In this document: in pieces, positions 1 to 8,565 of the stretch
Layout of the letters: each line of letters begins with the position of its first letter
Numbering within the stretch: position 1 is the first letter of the stretch
Assembly: GCA_023382715.1 (NCBI GenBank)
Contig: JAHDWP010000023.1
Coordinates: 1 to 53,148 of the forward strand
Length of the DNA stretch: 53,148 nucleotides
DNA from: Anaerolineae bacterium
GTDB taxonomy: Bacteria; Chloroflexota; Anaerolineae; Aggregatilineales; Aggregatilineaceae
Reading direction: 5' to 3'
Position numbers and translations under genes: made by a program
Notes under the pieces: generated by a model
What the model saw: the letters and a program-made list of their open reading frames with translations, nothing else
What the model was told of the DNA's origin: nothing
The model's database searches: none

Positions 1-62
1 CAAGGCGCAGGATTTCCCCTCTCCCCGGTGAGGGAGAGGGGTGCAGGGGTGAGGGAAAACAG
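1..62. repeat. GC-rich hairpin repeat fragment at window edge
   Basis: A cccctctcccc / gggagagggg inverted pair is followed by a gtgaggg tail and then tttctcaaatggtctct at about 63-79. Nearly the same tail follows another repeat at 48986-49003, so this is a copy of a dispersed intergenic element cut by the window start. Confidence 0.6.
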
Positions 63-118
63 TTTCTCAAATGGTCTCTAACAGGGTTCGAGGCAACAAT
101 TCAGAAGACAGGTAGCCT

Positions 119-886
119 ATGCTGCTGGCGATTGATGTGGGAAACACGACGATTGTCTTCGGCGTCCACGACGGCGCGACCTGGACGCACCACTGGCGCG
201 TGCAGACCGTGCGCGAGCGCCTGCCGGACGAGTACGCGGTGATGTTCCGCACCTTCCTCAGCGAGGCGGGACTGGCCCTGGAGCAGTTCGAGCAGACGGT
301 GCTCAGCAGCGTGGTGCCCTCGCTGACTGCTGGGCTGGGCGCGATGGTCGCCCAGCGCACCGGCTTCCCGCCGGTGGTGGTCAGCGCGCGGATCAACACG
401 GGCATCCGCATCAACACCGACCATCCCGACAGCGTGGGCAGCGACCGCATTGCCGATGCCGTGGCCGCCTACGAGCGCTTCCGGGCCAACTGCATCGTCA
501 TTGACTTCGGCACGGCGACCAGCTTCACTATCGTCAGGGAGCCGGGTGAGATGGTCGGCGCGGTGATCGCCGCCGGGCTGGGCACGACAGCGGATGCGCT
601 CGTCCACCGCACGGCGCAGCTTCCGCAGATCGAGCTGGTTCCCCCGCCGACGATGATCGCCCGCAACACGATTCACGCCATGCAGGCCGGGCTGGTCATC
701 GGCCACGTGGCGATGGTGGAAGGGATCGTCGCCCGCATCCGCGCCGAGCTGGGCGGCGCGCGGACCATCGCCACCGGCGGCCACGCGACGGCTCTCGCCC
801 CGCTGACCGACTGCTTCGACGCGGTAGACCCCTGGCTGACACTGGATGGCCTGCGCCTGATCGCCGAGCGTAATCCCCGCTCGTAA
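119..886 (+). CDS. coaX: Type III pantothenate kinase
   Basis: This enzyme phosphorylates pantothenate with ATP, the first step of coenzyme A synthesis in the cytosol. The 255-residue protein has the ASKHA phosphate-binding motif DVGNT at residues 6-10, the GSDR motif at 107-110 whose Asp109 matches the family's catalytic Asp, DFGTAT at 129-134, and a C-terminal LTLDGLRLI segment typical of type III kinases. The usual PGL turn reads AGL (residues 152-154), a mild departure. The length is normal for CoaX. The ATG at 119 directly precedes the conserved MLLAIDVGN start; the Shine-Dalgarno sequence is weak. It stands alone, with a repeat upstream and a repeat-filled gap downstream. Confidence 0.95.
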   Translation: MLLAIDVGNTTIVFGVHDGATWTHHWRVQTVRERLPDEYAVMFRTFLSEAGLALEQFEQTVLSSVVPSLTAGLGAMVAQRTGFPPVVVSARINTGIRINTDHPDSVGSDRIADAVAAYERFRANCIVIDFGTATSFTIVREPGEMVGAVIAAGLGTTADALVHRTAQLPQIELVPPPTMIARNTIHAMQAGLVIGHVAMVEGIVARIRAELGGARTIATGGHATALAPLTDCFDAVDPWLTLDGLRLIAERNPRS

Positions 887-894
887 GAGATCGC

Positions 895-903
895 TGGTAT
901 AAT
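895..903 (+). promoter_or_regulatory. Putative extended -10 promoter (TGGTATAAT)
   Basis: TGGTATAAT is an exact extended -10 element just after the coaX stop. No good -35 is visible. It would give the dipeptidase gene a 5' leader of about 270 nt containing a whole repeat element. The same nine bases occur on the minus strand before the glycosyltransferase at 41310. Confidence 0.4.
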
Positions 904-919
904 CGGCGGCGGACGGATT

Positions 920-1166
920 GAGTTATGAGTCATGGGTCATGGGTTGAGAGTCGTGAGTCGCGAAAAGCCCCGCTATTTTGGACTCGGAGACCCTGCGGAA
1001 ACCTCACCTCCGGCCCCCTTTCTGTAAACGGAGAGGGGGCGTCACTGTGCGGTTAAGTCCCCTCTTCACACGCGGAGAGGGGACTCAGGGGTGAGGTAAA
1101 TCATAACGCAGACCTTTCCATAGGGTCTCTCACGACTCCGGACTCCAGACTCATGACTCACCACTG
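920..1166. repeat. Nested inverted repeat element with heptamer arms
   Basis: Six heptamers in register (GAGTTAT, GAGTCAT, GGGTCAT, GGGTTGA, GAGTCGT, GAGTCGC) fill 920-961. Their complement type (ACGACTC, CGGACTC, CAGACTC, ATGACTC) fills 1132-1159 in opposite orientation. Inside lie further inverted pairs: gagaccct 987-994 with agggtctc 1122-1129, and cctcacc 1002-1008 with ggtgagg 1090-1096. Two GC-rich hairpins sit in the centre (about 1012-1040 and 1059-1082). It fills nearly all of the coaX-dipeptidase gap and contains no ORF. Confidence 0.75.
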
Positions 1167-1178
1167 CGAGGAGCTATG

Positions 1179-2546
1179 ATGACCCCTTACGACTATATAG
1201 AAGCCCAACAGGACGCTTTTCTGGAGCAGCTCAAGGAATGGCTGCGCATCCCCAGCATCAGCACGCTCTCTGAGCACAAGGCCGACGTTCGCCACGCGGC
1301 GGAATGGCTGCGCGCCCACTTCATGCTGATGGGCATGGCCCGCGCCGAGGTCTTCGAGACGCCTGGCCATCCCATCGTCTACGCCGAATGGCTGGGCGCG
1401 CCCGGCGCGCCGACCGTGCTCATCTACGGCCATTACGACGTGCAGCCGGTGGACGACCCCGCCAGGCAGTGGCGCAGCGATCCCTTCGAGCCAGTCGTGC
1501 GCGATGGCAAGCTCTACGCGCGCGGCGCCACCGATGACAAGGGCCAGACCTTCACCCAGATGAAGGCCGTACAGAGCCTGCTGGCGACCGGGGAGATGCC
1601 AGTCAATGTCAAGTTCATGGTCGAGGGTGAAGAAGAATGCGGCTCGACCAACGCCTACGCTTTTGTCGAGCAGCACGCCGATCTGCTCGCCGCCGATGTG
1701 GTCGTCGTCTCCGATTCGCACATCCTGGCCCCCGATCGCCCCTCGATTGTGACCGGGCTGCGCGGCATGACCTACATGGAGATTGAGGTGTTCGGCCCGT
1801 CGCACGCCCTGCACTCCGGGGCCTATGGCGGCATCGTCCACAACCCCGCCCAAGCGCTGGCCGAGATTCTGGCGGCGCTGCACGACGGCGACGGGCGCGT
1901 GGCGGTGCCCGGCTTCTACGACGACGTGGCTGAGCTAAGCGCCGGGCAGCGCACGGCCCTGGCGAAGGTGCCCTTCACGCTGGAGCGATTGGAACACGAA
2001 ACCGGCCTGACCGCCCCCTGGGGTGAGGCGGGTTACGAGCTGCACGAGCGGCTGGGCATTCGCCCCACGCTGGAAGTCAATGGGCTGATCAGCGGCTGGA
2101 CGGGCGAGGGGTCGAAGACTGTGCTGCCCGATACGGCGCTGGCGAAGGTGAGCTGCCGGCTGGTGCCGTACCAGGACCCGCTGAAGATCTACCGGCTGGT
2201 CGCCGATCGCGTGGCCGCGCTGACCCCGCCCACCGTGCGCAGCGAAGTGCGCCTGCTGCATACCGGCAACTGGGTCGTCGTGGACCTGGACTCGCCGTAC
2301 ATCCGGGCGGCGGCGCGCGCTTATGAGTTCGGCTTTGGGGCGGCGCCGGTCTACGTGCGCGAGGGCGGCTCGATCCCGATCATCGGCACGTTTCAGAAGA
2401 CGCTGGGCACGCCAGCGGTGCTGCTGGGCTTCGGACTGCCGGATGACAACCTGCACGCCCCCAACGAGCGCTTCCATCTCGGCAACTTCCACCGGGGCAT
2501 GAAGACGGCGGTGCATTTCTACCAGCAGTTGGGCGGGCGCGCCTAG
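1179..2546 (+). CDS. M20 family dipeptidase
   Basis: A cytosolic di-zinc peptidase of the M20 family that probably hydrolyses dipeptides or short peptides; the exact substrate cannot be read. Counting from the upstream ATG at 1176, metal and catalytic motifs are GHYDVQP at 85-91 (His86), GATDDKG at 117-123 (bridging Asp120) and EGEEECG at 150-156 (general base Glu152 with metal ligand Glu153), followed by the dimerisation lid domain around residues 200-330. The length of about 455 is normal. Two ATGs lie side by side at 1176 and 1179. GAGGAG at 1168-1173 leaves 5 nt to the second, so I chose 1179. The gene is monocistronic and convergent with the next. Confidence 0.88.
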   Translation: MTPYDYIEAQQDAFLEQLKEWLRIPSISTLSEHKADVRHAAEWLRAHFMLMGMARAEVFETPGHPIVYAEWLGAPGAPTVLIYGHYDVQPVDDPARQWRSDPFEPVVRDGKLYARGATDDKGQTFTQMKAVQSLLATGEMPVNVKFMVEGEEECGSTNAYAFVEQHADLLAADVVVVSDSHILAPDRPSIVTGLRGMTYMEIEVFGPSHALHSGAYGGIVHNPAQALAEILAALHDGDGRVAVPGFYDDVAELSAGQRTALAKVPFTLERLEHETGLTAPWGEAGYELHERLGIRPTLEVNGLISGWTGEGSKTVLPDTALAKVSCRLVPYQDPLKIYRLVADRVAALTPPTVRSEVRLLHTGNWVVVDLDSPYIRAAARAYEFGFGAAPVYVREGGSIPIIGTFQKTLGTPAVLLGFGLPDDNLHAPNERFHLGNFHRGMKTAVHFYQQLGGRA

Positions 2547-2590
2547 CAGATAGCGATTCGTGGGGGCGCTGCGACGCCCTGGCTCCTGCG

Positions 2591-2626
2591 CAGACTTCCG
2601 AAGTTTCCGGAAACTTCGGAAGTCTG
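2591..2626. repeat. 36-nt perfect palindrome (family A)
   Basis: The arms cagacttccgaagtttcc and ggaaacttcggaagtctg are perfect reverse complements with no loop. It sits between two convergent genes and has no following T-run. Related copies are at 11397-11432, 26168-26201, 32140-32175 and 43380-43413, with a single arm at 5563-5577. Confidence 0.9.
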
Positions 2627-2745
2627 TCCTTTATGCAGACCCCGCATCCCGTCACTCAACGACAGGCAGTGCCGGGTCGGAGTCCTTCGCTGACGGCTGT
2701 TCGCTGACCGCTCTAGAATGACCACACGGGCCACTCAGAGACCCC

Positions 2746-3219
2746 TCACTCCGGGCACTCGTATTCCAGGCCCCACACGCGAGTCAGAAATTCCTCGCTG
2801 ATCGCGCTGGCATCCGGCAGGCCGCGCCGGATAAAGGCGGGCGCGCCGTAACGATCCAGGATGACCGCGAAAGGCTCCGCGTTCGTCGGGCGCTGGTCGG
2901 GCGGAAACAGCGCCGCATAAGCCTGGCGCACTGCCCCGTCTGCGTCCACCAGCAGCGGCAGCGCCACCCGACCGGCCAGCGATGAGTCACCCAACGCATA
3001 CAGCGCGGCGGAGGCCTCCGCCAGGTCATCGCGCGCGGCGGCCAGGCGCTGCAACGCTTCGCCCGCCGAGGGCGGCAGAGAAGCCGGCAGAAAGAGCAGA
3101 ACCAGGTGCGTGCGCTGCCGGAACTGCACGCGGCTGACCGTCTCACCGGTGGTGGAGACCAGGCGGAAGTCCGGCGCGCCATGCTGTCGCCCCGCCGGGC
3201 CAAACTCGATCCAGGTCAT
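2746..3219 (-). CDS. Thioredoxin-fold (AhpC/TSA-like) protein lacking the peroxidatic Cys
   Basis: A 157-residue protein with the general outline of the redoxin/peroxiredoxin fold: APDFRL at 15-20 leading to the first strand, a hydrophobic strand LVLLFLPAS at 39-47, and PFAVILDRYG at 116-125. The cysteine expected after the first core strand is missing; that stretch reads LPASLPPS, and the only Cys is residue 155, near the end. Classical peroxidase activity is therefore unlikely, and a scaffold or regulatory role is possible. The start at 3219 is preferred over 3240 because GAGGAG lies just upstream of it. It diverges from acs. Confidence 0.6.
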   Translation of the reverse strand: MTWIEFGPAGRQHGAPDFRLVSTTGETVSRVQFRQRTHLVLLFLPASLPPSAGEALQRLAAARDDLAEASAALYALGDSSLAGRVALPLLVDADGAVRQAYAALFPPDQRPTNAEPFAVILDRYGAPAFIRRGLPDASAISEEFLTRVWGLEYECPE

Positions 3220-3310
3220 GGTGTTCTCCTCGTGTCTCATTGTGATTCTAGCAGCCTGGCCGGGCAGCGCCGATTGTGAAATGGATAACCCAGTTTATTA
3301 CAGCAAAATT

Positions 3311-3319
3311 TGTTATAAT
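3311..3319 (+). promoter_or_regulatory. Extended -10 promoter for acs
   Basis: TGTTATAAT at 3311-3319 is a perfect extended -10 in a locally AT-rich 50-bp stretch, the only such stretch nearby. No strong -35 is visible 16-18 bp upstream, as is common for extended -10 promoters. It lies 41 nt before the acs ATG. Confidence 0.6.
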
Positions 3320-3360
3320 AAAGATCGCCTTATTCGATGATATACAAGGAGGGTTATTAC

Positions 3361-5259
3361 ATGGTCAGCACGAAACCCCTCATTGGCGAAGTGTACTATC
3401 CACCGGAGACTATCGTCCGCCAGGCCAACCTGCCCGACTACGACGCCGAGCACCAGGCCATGCTCGCTGACCTGGCCGGAGAGTGGGGTCGCATTGCCCG
3501 CGAGGAATTCGAGTGGTTCGCCCCCTGGAAGAAGACGCTCGACGATTCCAACGCCCCCTTTTACCAGTGGTTCGTGGGGGGCGCGGTGAACATTGTGCAC
3601 AACGCGCTGGATCGCCATCTGCGCACCTGGCGGCGCAACAAGGTCGCCCTGCTGTGGGAAGGCGAGAACTACGACCAGCGCAGCTTCACCTACCACCAGC
3701 TCGCCCGCGAAGTCTGTCGCTTTGCCAGCGTGCTGCGGGCGATGGGCGTCAACAAGGGCGACCGCGTGACGATCTACATGGGGCGCATCCCGGAGATCGT
3801 CGTGGCGATGCTGGCTTGCGCCAAGATCGGCGCGGTGCACTCGGTCGTTTACGGCGGTTTTTCGGTCGAGGCGCTGCACGGACGCATCGAAGACAGCGCC
3901 AGCAAGGTGGCCATCACCTCCGACGGCGCATGGCTGCGCGGCAACATTGTGCCGCTCAAGGAGATCATGGACGAGGCGCTGCAGCGCAGCCCCACCGTCC
4001 AGACGGTGATCGTCGTCAAGCGCACCGGCCAGGACGTGCACATGGAGCCGGGCCGCGACCTGTGGTACCACGACCTGATGAAGCTGCCCATCGCCGAGAC
4101 GTGCATCCCCACCGAGGAGGTGGACGCCGAAGACCCGCTCTTCCTGCTCTATACCAGCGGCACGACGGGCCGGCCCAAGGCCATCCTGCACACGCACGGC
4201 GGTTACATGGTCGGCGTGGCGACGACGCTCAAGTGGGTGTTTGACCTCAAGGAAGACGATACCTGGTGGTGCGCTGCCGACCCCGGCTGGGTCACCGGGC
4301 ACAGCTACATCGTCTACGGGCCGCTGCTGCTCGGCGCGACGAGCGTCCTCTACGAAGGCGCGCCCAACCATCCCTTCCCCGACCGCTGGTGGGACATCGT
4401 CGAGCGGCACGGCGTCACCGTGCTCTACACCGCGCCAACGGCCATTCGCGGCCTGATGCGCTTCGGCGACGCCTGGCCCAACCGCCATGACCTGAGCAGC
4501 CTGCGCCTGCTGGGCAGCGTCGGCGAGCCGATCAACCCGGAGGCGTGGAAGTGGTATCACCGCGTCATCGGCAAGGAACGCTGCCCGATCATGGACACCT
4601 GGTGGCAGACCGAGACGGCCCATTTCATGATCACCCCGCTGCCAGGGACGCCGCTCAAGCCGGGCAGCGCCACGCTGCCCCTGCCCGGCGTGCAGGTGGA
4701 CGTGCTGAACGAAGACGGAGACCCCGTCGGGCCGAATGAGGAGGGCTACCTGGTCATCACCGCGCCCTGGCCGGGGATGCTGCGCACCATCTACGGCGAC
4801 CCCGATCGCTACGTGCAGCAGTATTGGAGCCGCTTCCCCGGCGTGTACATGACCGGCGACAGCGCCAAGCGCGACGAGGACGGCTATATCTGGGTCATCG
4901 GGCGCGTGGACGACGTGATCAAGGTCAGCGGCTACCGGCTGGGCACGGCGGAGGTCGAGAGCGCGCTGGTCAGCCATCCCAGCGTGGCCGAGGCCGCGGT
5001 GATCGGCATGCCAGACGAGGTGCGCGGCAGCGTGATCCAGGCGTATTGCATCCTGGCTCAGGGCGTCGAGCCGACGCAGCGCCTGATCGAGATTCTGCGT
5101 GACCACGTGGCCCACGAGGTCGGCCCCATCGCCAAGCCGGCGACGATCGAATTTGTGGACAAGCTGCCCAAGACACGCAGCGGCAAGATCATGCGGCGCG
5201 TGCTCAAGGCGCGCGCGCTGGGCCTGGACGAAGGCGATCTGAGCACGCTGGAGGAGTAG
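3361..5259 (+). CDS. acs: Acetyl-CoA synthetase (AMP-forming)
   Basis: Activates acetate to acetyl-CoA through acetyl-AMP in the cytosol. With the start at 3361, motifs fall on the classic Salmonella Acs numbers: YTSGTTGRPK at 264-273, DTWWQTET at 412-419 with the acetate-pocket Trp414, TGD at 498-500 (Asp500), and SGK with Lys609, the lysine that protein acetyltransferases modify in the family. The C-terminal hinge and A8 region GRVDDVIKVSGYRLGTAE is intact. AAGGAGGG at 3346-3353 precedes ATG 3361 by 7 nt, so the in-frame ATG at 3337 is rejected. The 632-residue length is normal. The gene is followed by a strong terminator at 5288-5316. Confidence 0.95.
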   Translation: MVSTKPLIGEVYYPPETIVRQANLPDYDAEHQAMLADLAGEWGRIAREEFEWFAPWKKTLDDSNAPFYQWFVGGAVNIVHNALDRHLRTWRRNKVALLWEGENYDQRSFTYHQLAREVCRFASVLRAMGVNKGDRVTIYMGRIPEIVVAMLACAKIGAVHSVVYGGFSVEALHGRIEDSASKVAITSDGAWLRGNIVPLKEIMDEALQRSPTVQTVIVVKRTGQDVHMEPGRDLWYHDLMKLPIAETCIPTEEVDAEDPLFLLYTSGTTGRPKAILHTHGGYMVGVATTLKWVFDLKEDDTWWCAADPGWVTGHSYIVYGPLLLGATSVLYEGAPNHPFPDRWWDIVERHGVTVLYTAPTAIRGLMRFGDAWPNRHDLSSLRLLGSVGEPINPEAWKWYHRVIGKERCPIMDTWWQTETAHFMITPLPGTPLKPGSATLPLPGVQVDVLNEDGDPVGPNEEGYLVITAPWPGMLRTIYGDPDRYVQQYWSRFPGVYMTGDSAKRDEDGYIWVIGRVDDVIKVSGYRLGTAEVESALVSHPSVAEAAVIGMPDEVRGSVIQAYCILAQGVEPTQRLIEILRDHVAHEVGPIAKPATIEFVDKLPKTRSGKIMRRVLKARALGLDEGDLSTLEE

Positions 5260-5287
5260 CGGGCGGCGATCGGCGGTCAGCCAACAG

Positions 5288-5316
5288 AAAACGGGAGCGT
5301 GCTGCTCCCGTTTTTT
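5288..5316. terminator. Bidirectional intrinsic terminator, acs / tRNA-Cys
   Basis: Eleven-base arms (5288-5298 and 5304-5314) with loop gtgct, containing cgggagc/gctcccg flanked by A-run and T-run. On the plus strand it ends in TTTTTT (acs); on the minus strand the A-run becomes a T-run, so it can also end the tRNA-Cys transcript. Confidence 0.9.
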
Positions 5317-5320
5317 GTAG

Positions 5321-5391
5321 AGGCGACGGTGGGACTCGAACCCACGGTGAGGGTTTTGCAGACCCTTGCCTTACCACTTGGCGACGTCGCC
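5321..5391 (-). tRNA. tRNA-Cys (GCA)
   Basis: The reverse complement folds as a 71-nt cloverleaf: acceptor GGCGACG paired with CGTCGCC, anticodon loop around TCTGCAAA giving anticodon GCA, and T-loop GTTCGAGTC. The discriminator is U, a cysteine identity element. CCA is not encoded. Promoter lies upstream at 5413-5441. Confidence 0.95.
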
Positions 5392-5412
5392 CTGTAGTGC
5401 TCAGGTAGGAAA

Positions 5413-5441
5413 AGTATACCCAAACGGCAGGGAGTTGACAA
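5413..5441 (-). promoter_or_regulatory. Promoter of tRNA-Cys (TTGTCA-N17-TATACT)
   Basis: On the minus strand TTGTCA (5441-5436) is followed after exactly 17 bp by TATACT (5418-5413), 21 nt before the mature tRNA 5' end. Both hexamers and the spacing are identical to those of the tRNA-Pro promoter at 11553-11581. Confidence 0.75.
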
Positions 5442-5717
5442 GGCTGAGTGGGCCAATCGGGCGCGCGCACAGATTGCCGGCGACTCGTTCGAGGCCGGGC
5501 AAGGCGAAGGTCTCGCGGAGACGCCTGGCGAATCGCCTCGGCGCGGGGGCATTCGGCGGACGGACTTCGGAAGTCTGATACAGCGTCAGGCTCTTCTCCT
5601 CGGCCTCTTCCTCGGCCCCTCTCCGTAAACGAAGGAGGAGAGGGGCCATACGATTAAGACCCCTCTCCACACGCGGAAAGGGGTCTTAGATACAGGCTAT
5701 GCAGTTGTCAACCCGGT
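5442..5717. repeat. Intergenic region with hairpin repeats
   Basis: No gene is seen between the tRNA-Cys promoter and the rpoD stop. It holds a single arm of the family A palindrome (gacttcggaagtctg, 5563-5577) and two GC-rich hairpins, about 5614-5646 (cccctctcc / gagagggg) and 5660-5690 (aagacccct / aggggtctt). The last lies just downstream of rpoD and could act as its transcript end. Confidence 0.65.
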
Positions 5718-6872
<1,155 letters not shown>

Positions 6873-6990
6873 GTGAGTCCCGATGCCTCCTGAGGTCCTG
6901 CTGATCGCAACACAACGCTACGCCTGGTGGGAGAACGCACCAGACGCGCCTGAACGTATCAGCCGTAAGATTTTCGGAGCGCGTCTTCAG

Positions 6991-7019
6991 ATTATATCAT
7001 GAATTGTGTGGGGTTGGAA
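6991..7019 (-). promoter_or_regulatory. Promoter of rpoD, extended -10
   Basis: The minus strand reads TTCCAA-N17-TATAAT with TGA directly before the hexamer (TGATATAAT), a perfect extended -10 and a weak -35. It lies about 120 nt upstream of the rpoD start codon in an AT-richer stretch. Confidence 0.6.
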
Positions 7020-7196
7020 GTGTGGGACTCGAACTTTTGAGTGTAACGCGCCGTCACGAAAAAGGCGAAAACTGGTGGGCGCGCGCAAAATCTGCCGGGC
7101 AGTAGGGGCGCTGCTCTGCTGCGCCCTGGCTGACCTCACCCTCGCCTCGCCGAGCGGGGTGCGTAGGGGCACTGCCCTGCCACCCTTTTTACGGCC
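7020..7196. other. Gene-free stretch between rpoD promoter and membrane protein
   Basis: I see no gene here. It contains GC-rich words also found at 19621-19680 and 43341-43378 (ctgctgcgccctgg, gggcagtggggcgctg types), so it is probably repeat-derived. Confidence 0.4.
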
Positions 7197-7724
7197 TCAC
7201 GGAGCGCGCTCTCCGCTCGACGCGGGGGGAGCCGCCGGATGGTGGGCCGCTGGCCCGCGCCGGTAGAAGGCGCGCGCCGGGGCGCGGTTGAGGTACCACA
7301 GCACGTACAGCGGCACGATGACCAGCCCCGGAAGCTGGCAGCGCAGATAATCGCGCAGCGCCGACTGCGCTTGCCCGCCGAAAATCGGGTCTTCCGGGGT
7401 GCGCGCCGCCTCGACGACGCGATAGAGCGCGATGGCCGTCAGCGCCAGCAGCAGCGCGATCAGCACGAAGCGAATCTGTGGCGGGCGGCCCCACCAGGCC
7501 AGCGCGCAAATCACCAGCACCAGCGCGCCGAACGCCCCTTGCAGCCATGTCCAGGCGGTGATCGTCACCCCGCCGAGCAGAAAAGCCTCGTCGGCGGTCG
7601 CATCCAGCCGCGTGAGGAAGTACACTTCCAGCAGCGGCGCGACGCCGTAAAGCGCCGCCGTCGCCACCAGGGCCAACGTCAGGCCGAGCGGTCGCGGTGC
7701 GCGCGCTGAGCGCTCAACGCGCAT
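7197..7724 (-). CDS. Four-helix membrane protein of unknown function
   Basis: A 175-residue protein I do not recognise. Four hydrophobic segments are evident, near residues 14-36, 50-75, 83-101 and 130-147, with positively charged ends and a short Pro/Ala-rich tail. Such a protein should sit in the cytoplasmic membrane. The only cysteines are in helix 2 and before helix 4, and no catalytic motif is seen. It shares its strand with the DinB-like gene about 100 bp upstream, but a heptamer repeat separates them, so co-transcription is uncertain. Confidence 0.6.
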   Translation of the reverse strand: MRVERSARAPRPLGLTLALVATAALYGVAPLLEVYFLTRLDATADEAFLLGGVTITAWTWLQGAFGALVLVICALAWWGRPPQIRFVLIALLLALTAIALYRVVEAARTPEDPIFGGQAQSALRDYLRCQLPGLVIVPLYVLWYLNRAPARAFYRRGPAAHHPAAPPASSGERAP

Positions 7725-7770
7725 AGCCGCGCCCCCTCCGCACCAGCGACCAACGCCTCACTGTGCACTT

Positions 7771-7808
7771 CCGCAATCCGCAATCCGCAATTCGTAATTC
7801 GTAATTCA
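7771..7808. repeat. Heptamer tandem repeat (CCGCAAT / TCGTAAT)
   Basis: Consecutive heptamers CCGCAAT, CCGCAAT, CCGCAAT, TCGTAAT, TCGTAAT run in register. The same unit occurs inside a coding region at 25112-25174 and between genes at 37293-37359. Confidence 0.85.
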
Positions 7809-7825
7809 ATCGCCGCACCGGATTA

Positions 7826-8311
7826 TCACAACCCTTCCTGTTCGCGCCAGGCGCGAATGCTCTCGGTGTGCTCTTCCTCGTGCCAGGCAGCGTTTTCGAG
7901 GATCAGGTAGCTGAGCGGCTCGCCCTCCATCCAGGGAAAACGTCGGTTATCGTCCAGGGTGCGGTTGTCGAGCGCGGCGACGGCTTCGAGCAGGTGCTTG
8001 TGCACGCCGTGAAAGTCTTCCAGCACAGCGGCGAGAGGGCGCGGCGCGTTGGTGCGGTACTGCTCGGCGTTCCACTCGTCAATGTCTTCGATCTCGACGA
8101 TGTGCGGGGGACGCCCGACGCCCTGCGGCAAATGGGCCAGCGCCGTCACCAGCTCCGCTTCCCACGAGACCAGGTGAGCCAGCACATCCTTGACGGACCA
8201 GATGCCCACCACGCCGACGCGCAGCATCTCCGCGTCGCTCAGCCCTTCAAGGGCGCTCAGCAGCCGCTCGCGCGCGGCGCGCAGGTCCGCCAGCACCTCC
8301 GCCTTGGGCAT
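7826..8311 (-). CDS. DinB/ClbS-fold protein
   Basis: The 161-residue four-helix-bundle protein matches the DinB superfamily, closest in outline to the ClbS/DfsB group. Three histidines fit the usual metal triad: His46 in VLAHLVSWE, then His144 and His148 in AAWHEEEHTE. Members act as thiol-dependent transferases or cyclopropane hydrolases, or have no known substrate; the reaction cannot be told here. A G-rich Shine-Dalgarno (GGGGGAG) stands before ATG 8311. It diverges from the Ca-ATPase gene. Confidence 0.75.
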   Translation of the reverse strand: MPKAEVLADLRAARERLLSALEGLSDAEMLRVGVVGIWSVKDVLAHLVSWEAELVTALAHLPQGVGRPPHIVEIEDIDEWNAEQYRTNAPRPLAAVLEDFHGVHKHLLEAVAALDNRTLDDNRRFPWMEGEPLSYLILENAAWHEEEHTESIRAWREQEGL

Positions 8312-8475
8312 AGTCTACTCCCCCTTCCAGGCCACACGCAGCGTACACAGCCAACAAGCGCATTATAGCATCTTGCGTGGCGCTCGCTCAATGGACGGAA
8401 CGCCAGGCCCGGTGCGCCATCGGCCCGCTACCCCCTAATTATTGGGGGGGACTGTGCCTGTACAGCGCCCGTCAG

Positions 8476-8505
8476 TTGTTCTAGAATCGACGCCGAGTCT
8501 ATCAT
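8476..8505 (+). promoter_or_regulatory. Promoter of the P-type ATPase gene
   Basis: TTGTTC (8476-8481), 18-bp spacer, TATCAT (8500-8505), about 60 nt before the ATG. A small hairpin with ccccc/ggggg arms lies upstream near 8431-8450. Confidence 0.5.
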
Positions 8506-8565
8506 ACGGCCAGAATCCACTGTCAGACTCTGCTGGCGGTGCGGTGAGCGAAAGGGACACCTCGA

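Noticed and set aside
3313-5115. 600-codon ORF antisense to acs
   Set aside because: Shadow frame of a high-GC gene; composition rich in His, Ala, Arg and Val with no domain, while the sense strand has complete acetyl-CoA synthetase motifs.
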